Below, piece after piece: positions 26,787-35,776 of a DNA stretch of 64,000 nt. The notes under the pieces are model-generated. The model did no database searches and was not told the origin of the DNA. It saw only the letters and a program-made list of their open reading frames with translations. A program made the position numbers and the translations under genes. Each line of letters begins with the position of its first letter. Position 1 is the first letter of the stretch. The stretch is from Haloarcula sebkhae (GTDB taxonomy: Archaea; Halobacteriota; Halobacteria; Halobacteriales; Haloarculaceae): assembly GCF_014647415.1 (NCBI RefSeq), contig NZ_BMPD01000005.1, positions 186,001 to 250,000 on the forward strand, given 5' to 3'.

Positions 26787-27932
26787 ATGACGCTCACGTC
26801 ACCAGGGCCGACCGTCGGCGTGGTCGGCGGTGGCCAACTCGGCCGGATGCTGGGCGAGGCGGCTGCGCCGCTTGGCCTCGAACTACTCGTGACCGACCCG
26901 ACGCCGGACTGCCCGGCCACGCCGGTCGTCCGCGACCAGATCGTTGGGGGTTTCGACGAGGAGGCGACCCTGCGGGAGCTCGCCGAGCGCGCCGACTACC
27001 TCACCTTCGAGATCGAACTGGCCGATCCGGACGTTCTCGAACGGGTCGCCGAGGAGACGGGGACGCCGGTCCATCCCGCTCCTGAGACGCTCCGGACAAT
27101 TCAGGACAAGCTCGTTCAGAAGCGCCGGCTGTCCGAGGCCGGCGTTCCTGTCCCCGAGTTCCGCGCCGTTGACACCGCCGACGACCTCCGCGAGGCCTGC
27201 GAGGAACTGGGCTACCCCGCGATGCTCAAGGCCCGGACCGGCGGCTACGATGGCCGCGGGAACATCCGTGTCGAGGGGCCGGACGATGTCGAGGACGCTG
27301 TCGACGAGATTGCCGGCCCAGCGATGGTCGAGGCGATGGTCGACTTCGAGCGGGAACTGGCGGTCATGGGCTGTCGCGGTGCGGACGAGCGGGACACGTT
27401 CCCGGTCACCGAGACGATTCACCGGGAGGAGATCCTGCGGGAGTCCGTCGCGCCGGCCAGAGCGTCACGAGCTGTCCGCGAGCGCGCCCGAGAGGTCGCT
27501 CACGACGTGCTCGACGTGATGGACGGCCGCGGCGTGTTCGGCATCGAACTGTTCGAGACGACCGACGGCGAGATACTGCTCAACGAAATCGCGCCCCGAC
27601 CACACAACTCCGGCCACTGGACTATCGAGGGGTGTCACACCTCGCAGTTCGAGCAACATCTGCGGGCCGTCACTGGCAAGCCGCTGGGGTCAACCGACCA
27701 GCGGTTCCCGACTGTGTCGACTAACATCCTCGGAGACGTGACCGAGCGCCAGTCGGCGGAGCTACGGGGCGAAGACGGCGTGCTGGAGACGCCACGGGCA
27801 CACCTGCACTGGTACGGCAAGCGCGAGGTGTACGAACTCCGGAAGATGGGGCACGTAACAGTGACGGCCGACGACCGCGACGGCTTGCTTGACGACGCCC
27901 GCGAACTCCGTGACGGCCTGACTTTCGAGTGA
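26787..27932 (+). CDS. purK: N5-carboxyaminoimidazole ribonucleotide synthase PurK
   Basis: A 381-residue ATP-grasp enzyme making N5-CAIR from AIR, bicarbonate and ATP. 'TVGVVGGGQLGRMLGEAA' is the N-terminal signature, 'LKARTGGYDGRGNIRVEG' the ATP-grasp glycine loop, and 'LLNEIAPRPHNSGHWTIEGC' the metal/substrate region. The ATG at 26787 is used; a GTG at 26772 would add five residues. Its product is the substrate of PurE, encoded 13.8 kb away on the other strand. Confidence 0.93.
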   Translation: MTLTSPGPTVGVVGGGQLGRMLGEAAAPLGLELLVTDPTPDCPATPVVRDQIVGGFDEEATLRELAERADYLTFEIELADPDVLERVAEETGTPVHPAPETLRTIQDKLVQKRRLSEAGVPVPEFRAVDTADDLREACEELGYPAMLKARTGGYDGRGNIRVEGPDDVEDAVDEIAGPAMVEAMVDFERELAVMGCRGADERDTFPVTETIHREEILRESVAPARASRAVRERAREVAHDVLDVMDGRGVFGIELFETTDGEILLNEIAPRPHNSGHWTIEGCHTSQFEQHLRAVTGKPLGSTDQRFPTVSTNILGDVTERQSAELRGEDGVLETPRAHLHWYGKREVYELRKMGHVTVTADDRDGLLDDARELRDGLTFE

Positions 27933-28008
27933 GCGACACGGACTGATCACGGAGTTCTCCGCAGTCCGGAACCGAGCGGCCTTTGACTATGCGGTCCTGA
28001 GTCACGGT

Positions 28009-28452
28009 ATGGACCGACGGGATTTCCTCCGTGCGGCCGGCCCGGCGGCAGTCGCAGGGCTCGCCGGTTGCCTCGGCGGTGGGAGCGCTGACACCGACTA
28101 CGACGTTGGGATGTCCGCGAAGGCGTACCGCCCGGTTCGCATCGCCGTCGAACCGGGGACGACCGTGCGGTGGCTCAACACGAGCAAACAGGGCCACTCG
28201 GTTACGGCCTACGAGGACGAGATCCCCGACGAGGCAGATTACTTCGCCTCCGGCGGCTTCGACACCGAACAGGCGGCCCGGGACAACTGGGGGGGCTCCT
28301 CCGGCGGGACGATGTTCGAGGGTGACGATTTCACGCACACTTTCGAGGAGGTTGGCGAGTATCCCTACTTCTGCATCCCGCACGAACGAGCCGGGATGGT
28401 CGGGACTGTCGTCGTAACTGAAAATCCCGAAACGGCGACGAGCGGCGAGTAG
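28009..28452 (+). CDS. Halocyanin-like blue copper lipoprotein
   Basis: A 147-residue exported copper protein. The N-terminus MDRRDFLRAAGPAAVAGLAG has an RR Tat motif and a lipobox with Cys21. The type I copper ligands are His63 ('KQGHSVT'), Cys122, His125 and Met130 in 'YPYFCIPHERAGMVG', the plastocyanin/halocyanin spacing. Such proteins carry electrons on the outer membrane face, for instance toward a terminal oxidase. An insertion rich in Gly/Ser/Asp (about 72-105) separates the two ligand loops. Monocistronic as far as visible. Confidence 0.9.
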   Translation: MDRRDFLRAAGPAAVAGLAGCLGGGSADTDYDVGMSAKAYRPVRIAVEPGTTVRWLNTSKQGHSVTAYEDEIPDEADYFASGGFDTEQAARDNWGGSSGGTMFEGDDFTHTFEEVGEYPYFCIPHERAGMVGTVVVTENPETATSGE

Positions 28453-28641
28453 CGGTGCTGTCGGTTTTATCGAGTCTCTTTTCGTCCGCGCTGAGTAGGA
28501 CGTCTGCGCGTTGCTTTGCGGTCTCGGTCGCTAACTCCGACCATCAACAACAGCGTCACTGGATGTGGTCATGTCCGCCGCGTCGCTGTCGCGCTCGGTC
28601 TCAGTACGACGGAAAAATTCGAACGTCGATGCTAAACTGCG

Positions 28642-29283
28642 TTAGGCTTCGACGTCGACGTCTTCCTCGTCCACGTCGACAGCCGTTTCCTCTTCGGCGG
28701 CGACTTCTTCGGGCCGCGCTTCGAGCGTGGTCTTCTTGATCTCGACGCGTCGGAGCGGGTAGATGTCCTTGGCCTCGCCGTAGATGGCCGAGGAGAGACG
28801 CCCTTCGACGACGCTGTCGACGAGTTCCTCGAAGGTTCGGTCTTTCGCTGTCTCGCGAACGAGGTCGATCATCGTTCGGCGGATGGCCTTCTCCTGGGAG
28901 GCGTCGGCCTTCTTCGTCGTCACGGCGACGGGCTGGATCTGGACGCGGTAGTCGTCCGTCGTCAGCACGGTGATGTAGGCCTCGACCTTCGAGGAGCCCC
29001 GTCGGACGAGCGAGCGGAGGTAGTCCCGCGTGAGTTCGTGGCGGATGAACTCCGTGTACGCCGTGTCCGAGGCGACCTCGTTGATCTTGAAGGTCAGCTT
29101 CGTGTTGTTCTCGCTGGCGTCGTTGGTCAGTTCGCCGAGCGTCGTTTCGATGGTGCGTCCGAGCACCTTGTCCGGTTCGTCTGCCGGTGTCTTACCGAGA
29201 ACCTCCCGGTCGAACTGCTCGGGAGCCTGCACGGTGTACCACCGTTTCTGTTCTGTGCGCTTGGAAACGCTTCGTTCACTCAT
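28642..29283 (-). CDS. rps3ae: Small-subunit ribosomal protein eS1 (S3Ae)
   Basis: A 213-residue ribosomal protein of the archaeal/eukaryotic S3Ae family: 'QKRWYTVQAPEQFDREVLGK' at the start, 'RDYLRSLVRRGSSKVEAY' in the middle and 'IYGEAKDIYPLRRVEIKKT' near the end. The tail is a run of acidic residues. The ATG at 29283 gives the family N-terminus 'MSERSVSKRTEQ'. It overlaps the end of pcc1 by 8 nt and is the last gene of the rps15-recJ-like-pcc1-rps3ae unit. Confidence 0.95.
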   Translation of the reverse strand: MSERSVSKRTEQKRWYTVQAPEQFDREVLGKTPADEPDKVLGRTIETTLGELTNDASENNTKLTFKINEVASDTAYTEFIRHELTRDYLRSLVRRGSSKVEAYITVLTTDDYRVQIQPVAVTTKKADASQEKAIRRTMIDLVRETAKDRTFEELVDSVVEGRLSSAIYGEAKDIYPLRRVEIKKTTLEARPEEVAAEEETAVDVDEEDVDVEA

Positions 29284-29506
29284 GGTTGGATTGTGTGTGT
29301 TGGTCTGCGAGCTGTGCTGCAACCCGGATGTTGACGACGTAGTCGTCGACGGTCGCCTGCAGGCCGCCGGTCGAGTCGCGTTCGACGGTCGTGACAACGG
29401 CGTCGTCCTCGACGCGCGTGGTCATCTCGTCGGTGTTGTCCGGCCGCACCGCGCGTGCGACGCGTTCGGGCGAGTCGTGTGTCGTCCGAATCTCGGCCCG
29501 TTTCAT
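29276..29506 (-). CDS. pcc1: KEOPS complex subunit Pcc1
   Basis: A 76-residue protein matching Pcc1, the dimerising subunit of KEOPS, which makes the t6A modification of tRNA. The pattern 'RAEIRTTHDSPERVARAVRP', a charged hairpin, and 'LQATVDDYVVNIRVAAQL' fits the alpha-beta-beta-beta-alpha fold. It overlaps the recJ-like gene by 4 nt and rps3ae by 8 nt. Position between a RecJ-like gene and rps3ae is, as I recall, conserved in haloarchaea. Confidence 0.85.
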   Translation of the reverse strand: MKRAEIRTTHDSPERVARAVRPDNTDEMTTRVEDDAVVTTVERDSTGGLQATVDDYVVNIRVAAQLADQHTQSNHE

Positions 29507-30618
29507 ACTGCCTCCCGGAACGCTTCGATGAAGTCGGCCGTCGACACGTCGAACCGGGCGCGTGCCCGGTCGCCCACCCCGACGGCGTCGCCGCCGACCG
29601 TCTCGGCGGCTGCATGCATCGTCTCGGCCACGTCCCGTCCGTCCGTAGCGCGGGCCGCGGCTCGGTCGTCGGTGACGACGAGCGTCACCGGTTCCGGCGC
29701 GCGGTAGTCCGCGAACAAACGGGCGACGGTGCCGGTCGGCATCGCGTCGCCGCGGGCGACGAACAGGCCGTCGTACCGGCCTGTGGTCGCCTCGGACACT
29801 GCTTCGTGAGCGCGAGCGGCGTGAGTCCGCCACGCGGCCAGCGCGTCCTCGTTGACAGCCTCGTGGCCGAGCGCGAGCGCGACGGCAGTGCCCGGCTGTT
29901 CGCGGGCGACGGCGTCGAGCACGTCGGCGTAGCCACCGACTGTCTCGAAGGGGCCGCCCGTCGTCGGGCGGAGCGCGCGTTGGACCGCGTCGGCGGCCCG
30001 GGGTGGTGTGTCCGCGGTGACGGCCAGCGCGACCAGCGACGCGAGGCGTCGGTGGTCATCGGCCGAGAGATCCGCAGACTGGTGTGCGTCGATGCCCAAA
30101 TCGGCGAGCGCGGCCCGCGCTGCTTCGGTGTCGCCCGAGAAGGGCGCGACGAACAGCGTCGAGTGGGCCAGCCCATCTGCGAGGTCTGCCGTCGGCACGG
30201 CGACGCCGGGCCGTCGGTCGAACCCCGCCTGCTCGGCGGCTTCGGCGACGGTCCCGTCAACGTTCCCGGCGGCAATCGTGCCAGCCAGGGCGAGCGCGGG
30301 GTCGGCCGTGCCGAGTTCGCGGGCGGTCTCGAAGGCAGTCGCGGCGGCGCGGTCGGTCAGCGTCACGTCGGCGGTCGGCTGCGTGCGACCGATGGCGACA
30401 GTGATGTCGGTCTCCGTGGTCCGGTCGGGGTCCTCGAACGGGCGGACGACGCTCGCCTGAAACGGCGTGTCATCGAGCGCCCGTGCCAGCAGGCCAGTCG
30501 CAGCCAGTGCCTCGCCGGTTGCGTCGCTGACGAGGCGCACAAAGGTGGCCTCCCGTAGCGACCCGGCAAGGTCATCGGGGGACGTGGCTGGCGTCGGTTC
30601 CCGACCGGTCGCCGACAT
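29503..30618 (-). CDS. Degenerate RecJ-like (DHH superfamily) protein
   Basis: A 371-residue acidic Ala-rich protein. The ribosomal-operon position and overall layout ('ATGEALAATGLLARALDDTP' resembling the DHH-domain first strand; 'PVTLVVTDDRAAARATDGRD' and 'GGDAVGVGDRARARFDVSTA' resembling the DHHA1 end) match the haloarchaeal RecJ-like protein encoded next to rps15. I cannot find an intact DHH triad or the D-x-D motif, so it is probably catalytically dead and acts in a complex, possibly with GINS or the replication machinery. It starts right after rps15 stops and overlaps pcc1. Confidence 0.75.
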   Translation of the reverse strand: MSATGREPTPATSPDDLAGSLREATFVRLVSDATGEALAATGLLARALDDTPFQASVVRPFEDPDRTTETDITVAIGRTQPTADVTLTDRAAATAFETARELGTADPALALAGTIAAGNVDGTVAEAAEQAGFDRRPGVAVPTADLADGLAHSTLFVAPFSGDTEAARAALADLGIDAHQSADLSADDHRRLASLVALAVTADTPPRAADAVQRALRPTTGGPFETVGGYADVLDAVAREQPGTAVALALGHEAVNEDALAAWRTHAARAHEAVSEATTGRYDGLFVARGDAMPTGTVARLFADYRAPEPVTLVVTDDRAAARATDGRDVAETMHAAAETVGGDAVGVGDRARARFDVSTADFIEAFREAV

Positions 30619-31089
30619 CTATTCGAGACCCAGCGCCTCGACGGCGTTGTCGTAGCTGTAGGTGAAGTCCTCGTCGACTTCGTCACCGCGGTAGTAGTCG
30701 ATGAGGCGTCGGATCTTCGACTGCGTGTTCTGGAGCGCACGCTTGTTCTGGTAGTCACCGGGGTTCTCATCCATGTGATCGCGAAGGCGGACGGCCCGTT
30801 CGAGCAGGTTCCGAAGGTCCTCCGGCAGGTCCGGTTCGGCTTCGTTCTCCTCGAGGATCTCGGTGACTTTCTTGCCGGTCGCGAGCGAGACGTCAGGGAT
30901 CGGCGTGCCCTGAACGCCCTCGTCGCGCAGCTTCAGGCCGATCTCGCTGGGCGAGTGGCCCTGTTCGGCCAGTTCGACGACGCGCGCTTCGATTGCGTCC
31001 TCGTCGACGTCGCTCCACTCCGGGGGTTCGTCTGCCGCCGGTTTGTCCGAGTCGGACGAACCGCGGCGGCGTGTATGCATTCGTGCCAT
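30619..31089 (-). CDS. rps15: Small-subunit ribosomal protein uS15
   Basis: A 156-residue archaeal S15. The N-terminal basic start MARMHTRRRGSSDSDKP, the archaeal-specific domain 'LAEQGHSPSEIGLKLRDEG', and the core 'RAVRLRDHMDENPGDYQNKR ... RRLIDYYR' are all present. ATG at 31089 is chosen on the family N-terminus. It leads a four-gene operon with the RecJ-like gene, pcc1 and rps3ae. A perfect 16-bp palindrome lies 49-64 nt upstream of the ATG. Confidence 0.95.
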   Translation of the reverse strand: MARMHTRRRGSSDSDKPAADEPPEWSDVDEDAIEARVVELAEQGHSPSEIGLKLRDEGVQGTPIPDVSLATGKKVTEILEENEAEPDLPEDLRNLLERAVRLRDHMDENPGDYQNKRALQNTQSKIRRLIDYYRGDEVDEDFTYSYDNAVEALGLE

Positions 31090-31137
31090 TGTAATCTGGT
31101 TGGAACCGCACGAACCGCTCTCGTTACGAGGCGTATT

Positions 31138-31153
31138 GGCACTGTACAGTGCC
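31138..31153. promoter_or_regulatory. 16-bp perfect palindrome upstream of rps15
   Basis: ggcactgt/acagtgcc forms an uninterrupted palindrome between the divergent rps15 operon and the first pilin-like gene, just upstream of where the rps15 TATA box would sit. It may be an operator for a dimeric regulator; no factor can be named. Confidence 0.4.
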
Positions 31154-31351
31154 GAACACGGCCGCAATCCCGAGCTATGAAAGTCCATAGCGAGTCAGAT
31201 TTGCGGTCGTGCTGTTCCCATCTTCCTGTCTGAGAGGGCGCGACTAAACCGTTCCGCTTCCCGGCCGCGTCTCGAAGCGGCGACACCGTTCACGAACCCA
31301 CACCGCAGAGAAAATTCTTCGCAGTATTACAATTGATAACGTGCCCAACTG

Positions 31352-31359
31352 TTTTAAAT
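31352..31359 (+). promoter_or_regulatory. TATA box of the 588-aa pilin-like gene
   Basis: ttttaaat centred about 30 nt before the ATG at 31386; supports a leaderless start there rather than the GTG at 31341. Confidence 0.5.
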
Positions 31360-31385
31360 CGTTTGCCGGGGTATGTTTGGGTAGT

Positions 31386-33152
31386 ATGGGTAGCGCTGGG
31401 TGGAGCCTCGGAAACCGTGGGCAAAGTGCTCCGCTCGGGCTAGCGCTGGTTTTTGCGGTGATGATTATATCGACGACGGCGGTTGTTGCGCTGGGTGCTG
31501 ACGCAATTACGAGTACGCAGACGCAACTCGACGCGGAACGAACCGAAAAGTCGTTGACGGAACTCAACTCCAAAACCGCGCTCGTGGCACTGGGACAGAC
31601 AGACGTGCAACAGGTTTCCCTTCCCGCGAGCAGTTCGAGTACCTATCGTATTGACGAGGATGCCGGGTGGATGAACGTCTCCTACCGGAATACAACGTCC
31701 GAGAATCGGACGACTGTGTTCAACGAATCGATGGGTGAGGTGGCGTATCACGGCAGTGATGAAACGCGACTCGCGTATCAGGGCGGCGGCGTCTGGCGGG
31801 CCAACGGCGATGGAACGTCGGTGATGGTATCCCCACCGGAGTTCCACTATCGGGACGCGACGCTAACGCTGCCACTCGTAACGGTGAGTGGGTCCGGCGC
31901 AATCAGAGACAGCGCGTCGATCTCCCACAACCGAACGACGTCGCACTTTCCAAACAGCACGCGCAACGCGAACTTTACGAACCCGCTCGAAGACGGGAAA
32001 GTCAGCGTTACCGTCCAGAGCGAGTACTACCGCGCGTGGGGAGGATACTTCGAGGAGCGAACGGACGGTGACGTGACGTACCATCCCGGTAGCAATCGTG
32101 TTTCGATCATTCTCAAGGTCCCCGCAGGGCCGCGAAAGGTCCGGAACGCCGTCGCCGCGACGAGCGACTCCGGTTCAATCAAACTGAGCGGGAACGACGC
32201 ATTTACCGACAGCTATACTTCGGCGGATGGGGACGGGTACGATGCCTCCGAGGCTGGTGATGGCGGCAATCTCACGACGGCAGGTGATGTCATCGTCACT
32301 GGGGGTGCGGAACTGAACGGAAACATCACCTCAGGCGGGCGCGTCGAATTCAGTAGTAACTCGATGGCGTTCAACGGCGACCGGGTAGAATGGGCGGACG
32401 CGTTCGACGACAAACACGGCACGTGTACAGGGTCCTGTTCTGACGAACAGATCAGTTCGTTCGGCGAGACTACCAACATCAACTCTCACGTCGACACACA
32501 GGTCGACGACCTCTCGTCGTCGAACGATAACGCGGGAACGATAGCCGACGACGGCGTCATCGACGGTACGGAGGGGACGACGACGCTGTCTGCCGGCAGG
32601 TATCACGTCGACAAAATCGACTTGAGCAACGACGTTGAGTTCGACACGACTGGTGGAAACGTAATCATTGGCGTCGAGAACTACGTGAGTCTCAATACCG
32701 GGAACGACATCGCGGTGTCCGGCCCGAATCAGGTCAAGATATACATAAAAGGCGAATCGCCCGCGTCTGGCGGGAGTGCCGACGGCTATCACTTCTTCAC
32801 ACGGGCGAGTGAGATCAGGACAACCGGTGCGGTCAGTGAGCGGTCGACACAGGTGTGGATATACGGGAAAGATAACCTTCAGGCTCGGATGGAGAAGAAA
32901 GGATCAGATAACTCCAGAGTCACTGGTGTCATCTACGCGCCGGGTGGAGAGTCCGGAACGAGCAGGTTCGAGATATGGAAGAGCGACCTCTACGGTGGTG
33001 CGGTCACCAGCCAGGTCAAACTGAAAAAAGGTGGACGGGTCCACTTCGACCAAGCACTCAGACAAGAGCGCACACTCCCAAGAGACACGAGCGTGGTCGC
33101 GATCACCTACCTCCACATCTCGACGAACGACGTCAATATTACATCGAACTGA
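31386..33152 (+). CDS. Pilin-like surface protein, paralogue 1 (588 aa)
   Basis: A 588-residue protein with a prepilin-like start: basic N-terminus, then RG|Q at residues 11-13 and a hydrophobic helix 'SAPLGLALVFAVMIISTTAV'. Residues about 100-250 contain the core motif 'LAYQGGGVWRANGDG' and 'VSPPEFHYRDATLTLPL', then 'SEYYRAWGGYFEERTDGD'. From about 300 to the end are Gly/Thr/Asp-rich beta repeats ('GDVIVTGGAELNGNITSGG') and a C-terminal 'VTGVIYAPGG ... LYGGAV ... HFDQALR' region like that of PilX-type minor pilins. I recall haloarchaeal DUF7289 for this type. Probably a surface or pilus-associated protein; 59 paired-style Thr/Asn residues give many N-glycosylation sites (uncounted estimate avoided). 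Closely related to the next gene. Confidence 0.8.
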   Translation: MGSAGWSLGNRGQSAPLGLALVFAVMIISTTAVVALGADAITSTQTQLDAERTEKSLTELNSKTALVALGQTDVQQVSLPASSSSTYRIDEDAGWMNVSYRNTTSENRTTVFNESMGEVAYHGSDETRLAYQGGGVWRANGDGTSVMVSPPEFHYRDATLTLPLVTVSGSGAIRDSASISHNRTTSHFPNSTRNANFTNPLEDGKVSVTVQSEYYRAWGGYFEERTDGDVTYHPGSNRVSIILKVPAGPRKVRNAVAATSDSGSIKLSGNDAFTDSYTSADGDGYDASEAGDGGNLTTAGDVIVTGGAELNGNITSGGRVEFSSNSMAFNGDRVEWADAFDDKHGTCTGSCSDEQISSFGETTNINSHVDTQVDDLSSSNDNAGTIADDGVIDGTEGTTTLSAGRYHVDKIDLSNDVEFDTTGGNVIIGVENYVSLNTGNDIAVSGPNQVKIYIKGESPASGGSADGYHFFTRASEIRTTGAVSERSTQVWIYGKDNLQARMEKKGSDNSRVTGVIYAPGGESGTSRFEIWKSDLYGGAVTSQVKLKKGGRVHFDQALRQERTLPRDTSVVAITYLHISTNDVNITSN

Positions 33153-33269
33153 TAGCGGACACACCCACTTCACCACTATCAAAAGTAATAGCAATTGACG
33201 TCGATCGGTCCCTGCTGTGGCCGGCATAAACAGCCACTGGTGGCGACTGTTCAGAATTCGGCCAGCAAT

Positions 33270-33278
33270 CTTATCAAC
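33270..33278 (+). promoter_or_regulatory. TATA-like box of the 574-aa pilin-like gene
   Basis: cttatcaac centred about 26 nt before the ATG at 33300, giving each paralogue its own leaderless promoter. Confidence 0.4.
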
Positions 33279-33299
33279 CGTGATAACTACAGTCGGATA

Positions 33300-35024
33300 A
33301 TGCACTTCCCCTGGGGTCAGGAACGCGCCCAATCAGCTCCGCTCGGGCTGCTACTGGTCCTCAGTCTCGTCATCGTCGGGTCCGGCGTCGTTGTCAGCCT
33401 GGGAGCGACGGCGCTAGTCGATACTGAGGCTGGGCTCGATGTCTCACGGGCGGAAACGGGGATGACTCAGCTGGACTCACAGGCGGCGCTGGTGGCGCTT
33501 GGGAACGCTGACAGCCAGCAGGTATCACTCGTCGGGACAGACCAATCCACGTACCGAATCGACGACACTGCGGGTCGGATGACGGTCAATATCACCAACC
33601 ACTCCGCTTCGCCCTCGACGACAAGGACGCTGATGGATGAGCGACTCAGCGCGGTTGTCTACGAAAACGGGAATCAGAAAGTCGCCTATCAGGGAGGCGG
33701 GGTATGGCGGCGCTCCGGCAGTGGCAGTGTCATGGTTTCACCGCCGGAGTTCTACTACCGCGATGCGACGCTGACACTCCCGCTCATCACCGTCCGGGGT
33801 GACCACTCGCTTGGCTCACGGGCAAGCATTACCAAGGACAGCACGACGCAGGTGTATCCCGATCAGGCAGCCGGGAACGTCAATCCGCTGGATACGGGGA
33901 CGGTCAATATCACCGTCGAGAGCGAATACTACCGGTCCTGGGGGCGCTACTTCGAAGAACGAACTGACGGTGACGCGCACTACGACCACGAAAACGACAG
34001 CGTAACCACGACGCTGGTCGTGCCGACGGGGCCGCGGGAAGTGACGAGTGCCGTCGCGGCCACGTCCGCGGGCGGACAGATTACGCTCTCCGGTAGTGGC
34101 ACTGATCCCGCACGAACGGACAGCTACAACTCGTCTGTCGGCGATTACTCGACCTCACGGGGATCGTTCGGGACAATCACCACAGCCGGTGACGTGTACG
34201 TGAAAGGGAACAGCGAGGTGGACGGCACTGTTCGGTCCGGTGACCGGGTCGAGGTCAAAGGCAGCGGCGTCGTCACCCGTGATGTGGAATACTCGAGCAC
34301 GAAGCACATCAAAGGCACTGTCAACGGCGATATCAGCCAGATCTCGGGCGTCGAGGGGGCCGGCGCCATCGACGGCCTGGTGGATCGGCGAGTCGCCAAC
34401 GCAAGCGATACCAATGACAATGGTGCGACCGGTAGCATTTCGGGCAACCAGCTTGTCACTGGCGACCAGACGTTGGACGCGGGCACATACTATCTTGAAG
34501 ATCTGACGCTGGACGGCGAGACGCTGACGATCAATACGGGTGGTGACGACGTGACCATCGCCGTCCGGGACTACGTCTACATCGAGAACAACGGACGGAT
34601 CAAAGTCAACGGTGACGGGAAAGTCCGCCTTTACGTCAAAGGCAAAGCCACGTCCGCCACCGGCCACCACTTCCACATCTATCGTACCGGGGACGTCGAC
34701 GTTGATACCGCGCAGAACTCGACACAGTTCTGGGTGTACGGCAAGTCGGACTTCGACGCCGTCATCGAGGGGGACACTGATACTCCGCAGTTCGAGGGCG
34801 TGATTTATGCACCTGCCGGCGGCGTCGGTGCCAGCAGTGTCCTACTCAAGAAGGCGGAACTGTACGGTGGCCTCGTCGCTGGGTCCGTCACGGTCGATAA
34901 CGGCGGGCTGGTCCATTACGACCGGGCGCTCAGAAGCGAGCGAGCCGTCCCGAAGAACACGAACATCATCCGGCTGACGTACCTCCACGTCTCGAAGAAC
35001 CGAATCAACGTAACCAGCGGGTAG
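33300..35024 (+). CDS. Pilin-like surface protein, paralogue 2 (574 aa)
   Basis: A 574-residue paralogue of the preceding gene product, similar from end to end. The prepilin-like junction is RA|Q at residues 9-11 followed by 'SAPLGLLLVLSLVIVGSGVV'. The core 'VAYQGGGVWRRSGSG' and 'VSPPEFYYRDATLTLPLI', 'SEYYRSWGRYFEERTDGD', a beta-repeat region with 'TTAGDVYVKGNSEVDGTV', and the C-terminal 'FEGVIYAPAGG ... LYGGLVAG ... VHYDRALRSER' match paralogue 1. The differences are spread through the middle, suggesting an old tandem duplication rather than a recent copy. It converges with the minus-strand pilin-like operon, only 8 nt away. Confidence 0.8.
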   Translation: MHFPWGQERAQSAPLGLLLVLSLVIVGSGVVVSLGATALVDTEAGLDVSRAETGMTQLDSQAALVALGNADSQQVSLVGTDQSTYRIDDTAGRMTVNITNHSASPSTTRTLMDERLSAVVYENGNQKVAYQGGGVWRRSGSGSVMVSPPEFYYRDATLTLPLITVRGDHSLGSRASITKDSTTQVYPDQAAGNVNPLDTGTVNITVESEYYRSWGRYFEERTDGDAHYDHENDSVTTTLVVPTGPREVTSAVAATSAGGQITLSGSGTDPARTDSYNSSVGDYSTSRGSFGTITTAGDVYVKGNSEVDGTVRSGDRVEVKGSGVVTRDVEYSSTKHIKGTVNGDISQISGVEGAGAIDGLVDRRVANASDTNDNGATGSISGNQLVTGDQTLDAGTYYLEDLTLDGETLTINTGGDDVTIAVRDYVYIENNGRIKVNGDGKVRLYVKGKATSATGHHFHIYRTGDVDVDTAQNSTQFWVYGKSDFDAVIEGDTDTPQFEGVIYAPAGGVGASSVLLKKAELYGGLVAGSVTVDNGGLVHYDRALRSERAVPKNTNIIRLTYLHVSKNRINVTSG

Positions 35025-35032
35025 TCGACCGG

Positions 35033-35776
35033 TTACTGGTCGATTTCGACCGCGATGTCGTGGTAGACGACGTACGTCCGGTCGATTCCCCCGGCGGGAG
35101 CGGTAAAGTTACACCAGCCGTTGGCCGCGCACGTGAACCCTTCACTCTCGAAGTACGACTGCCAGAGCTCTTCGCGTCGTGGATCAGAATCGACACTGAC
35201 GTTGACATGTTCGATGTTGCCACCGGTATCAGCGAACGAGACGTTGCTGTTCCGGTGGCTTGTCCGGACGAGCACCGTCGACCCACCCAGACTTTGCTGG
35301 CCACTGGCGGTCGTGCCGACCACGGTGATGAGTACGCGGTCGTCTGAGACGAGTATCGGCGGCGTTCGCTTTTGGACCCCACCATCCCGGTTCGTCCGGT
35401 ACACTGCCCCGGCCTCGTATACGATCTCCCGCTCCTGATTGCCGGCGTAGATGATCGGGCGTATCTCCCAGGTCCCGACGTCTTTGGGAGCGGTCCCGTC
35501 GTGGACCTGTACCGATATCGTCGTGTTTTCGCCTGTCCTGAGCGATGCCTCGCCGAGGCTGACCTCTGTGGCACGGCTCGGTGCACCCTGCTTGTGGAGG
35601 TCCGCGATGTTGTCCGAGAGCACATCGAATGCCCGCTCAGCGTTCTCCATCTGCTCCGCGTCCCGAGCGTTCTGTAACGCCCCCAGGCCGCTCACTGAGA
35701 CGAGGATAATCGACGCGACGATAAGGCTGAACACCAGGGCAAAGCTCAGTACTTCACTTACGGCGCGATCAGCCAT
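35033..35776 (-). CDS. Pilin-like protein with shared 'Y-x-G-x-V-R ... PP' core (247 aa)
   Basis: A 247-residue protein beginning MADRAVSEVLSFALVFSLIV: junction RA|V at residues 4-6 and one hydrophobic helix, the layout of haloarchaeal pilins (RG|VSPVIG). The following helix ('NARDAEQMENAERAFDVLSD') continues as an extended pilin alpha-1. Later 'REIVYEAGAVYRTNRDG' and 'RTPPILVSDDRVLITVVG' correspond to the core of the larger paralogues, and 'REELWQSYFESEGFTC' to their 'YYRSWGRYFEE'. It is the last gene of a five-gene minus-strand operon and overlaps its upstream neighbour by 8 nt. Confidence 0.78.
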   Translation of the reverse strand: MADRAVSEVLSFALVFSLIVASIILVSVSGLGALQNARDAEQMENAERAFDVLSDNIADLHKQGAPSRATEVSLGEASLRTGENTTISVQVHDGTAPKDVGTWEIRPIIYAGNQEREIVYEAGAVYRTNRDGGVQKRTPPILVSDDRVLITVVGTTASGQQSLGGSTVLVRTSHRNSNVSFADTGGNIEHVNVSVDSDPRREELWQSYFESEGFTCAANGWCNFTAPAGGIDRTYVVYHDIAVEIDQ

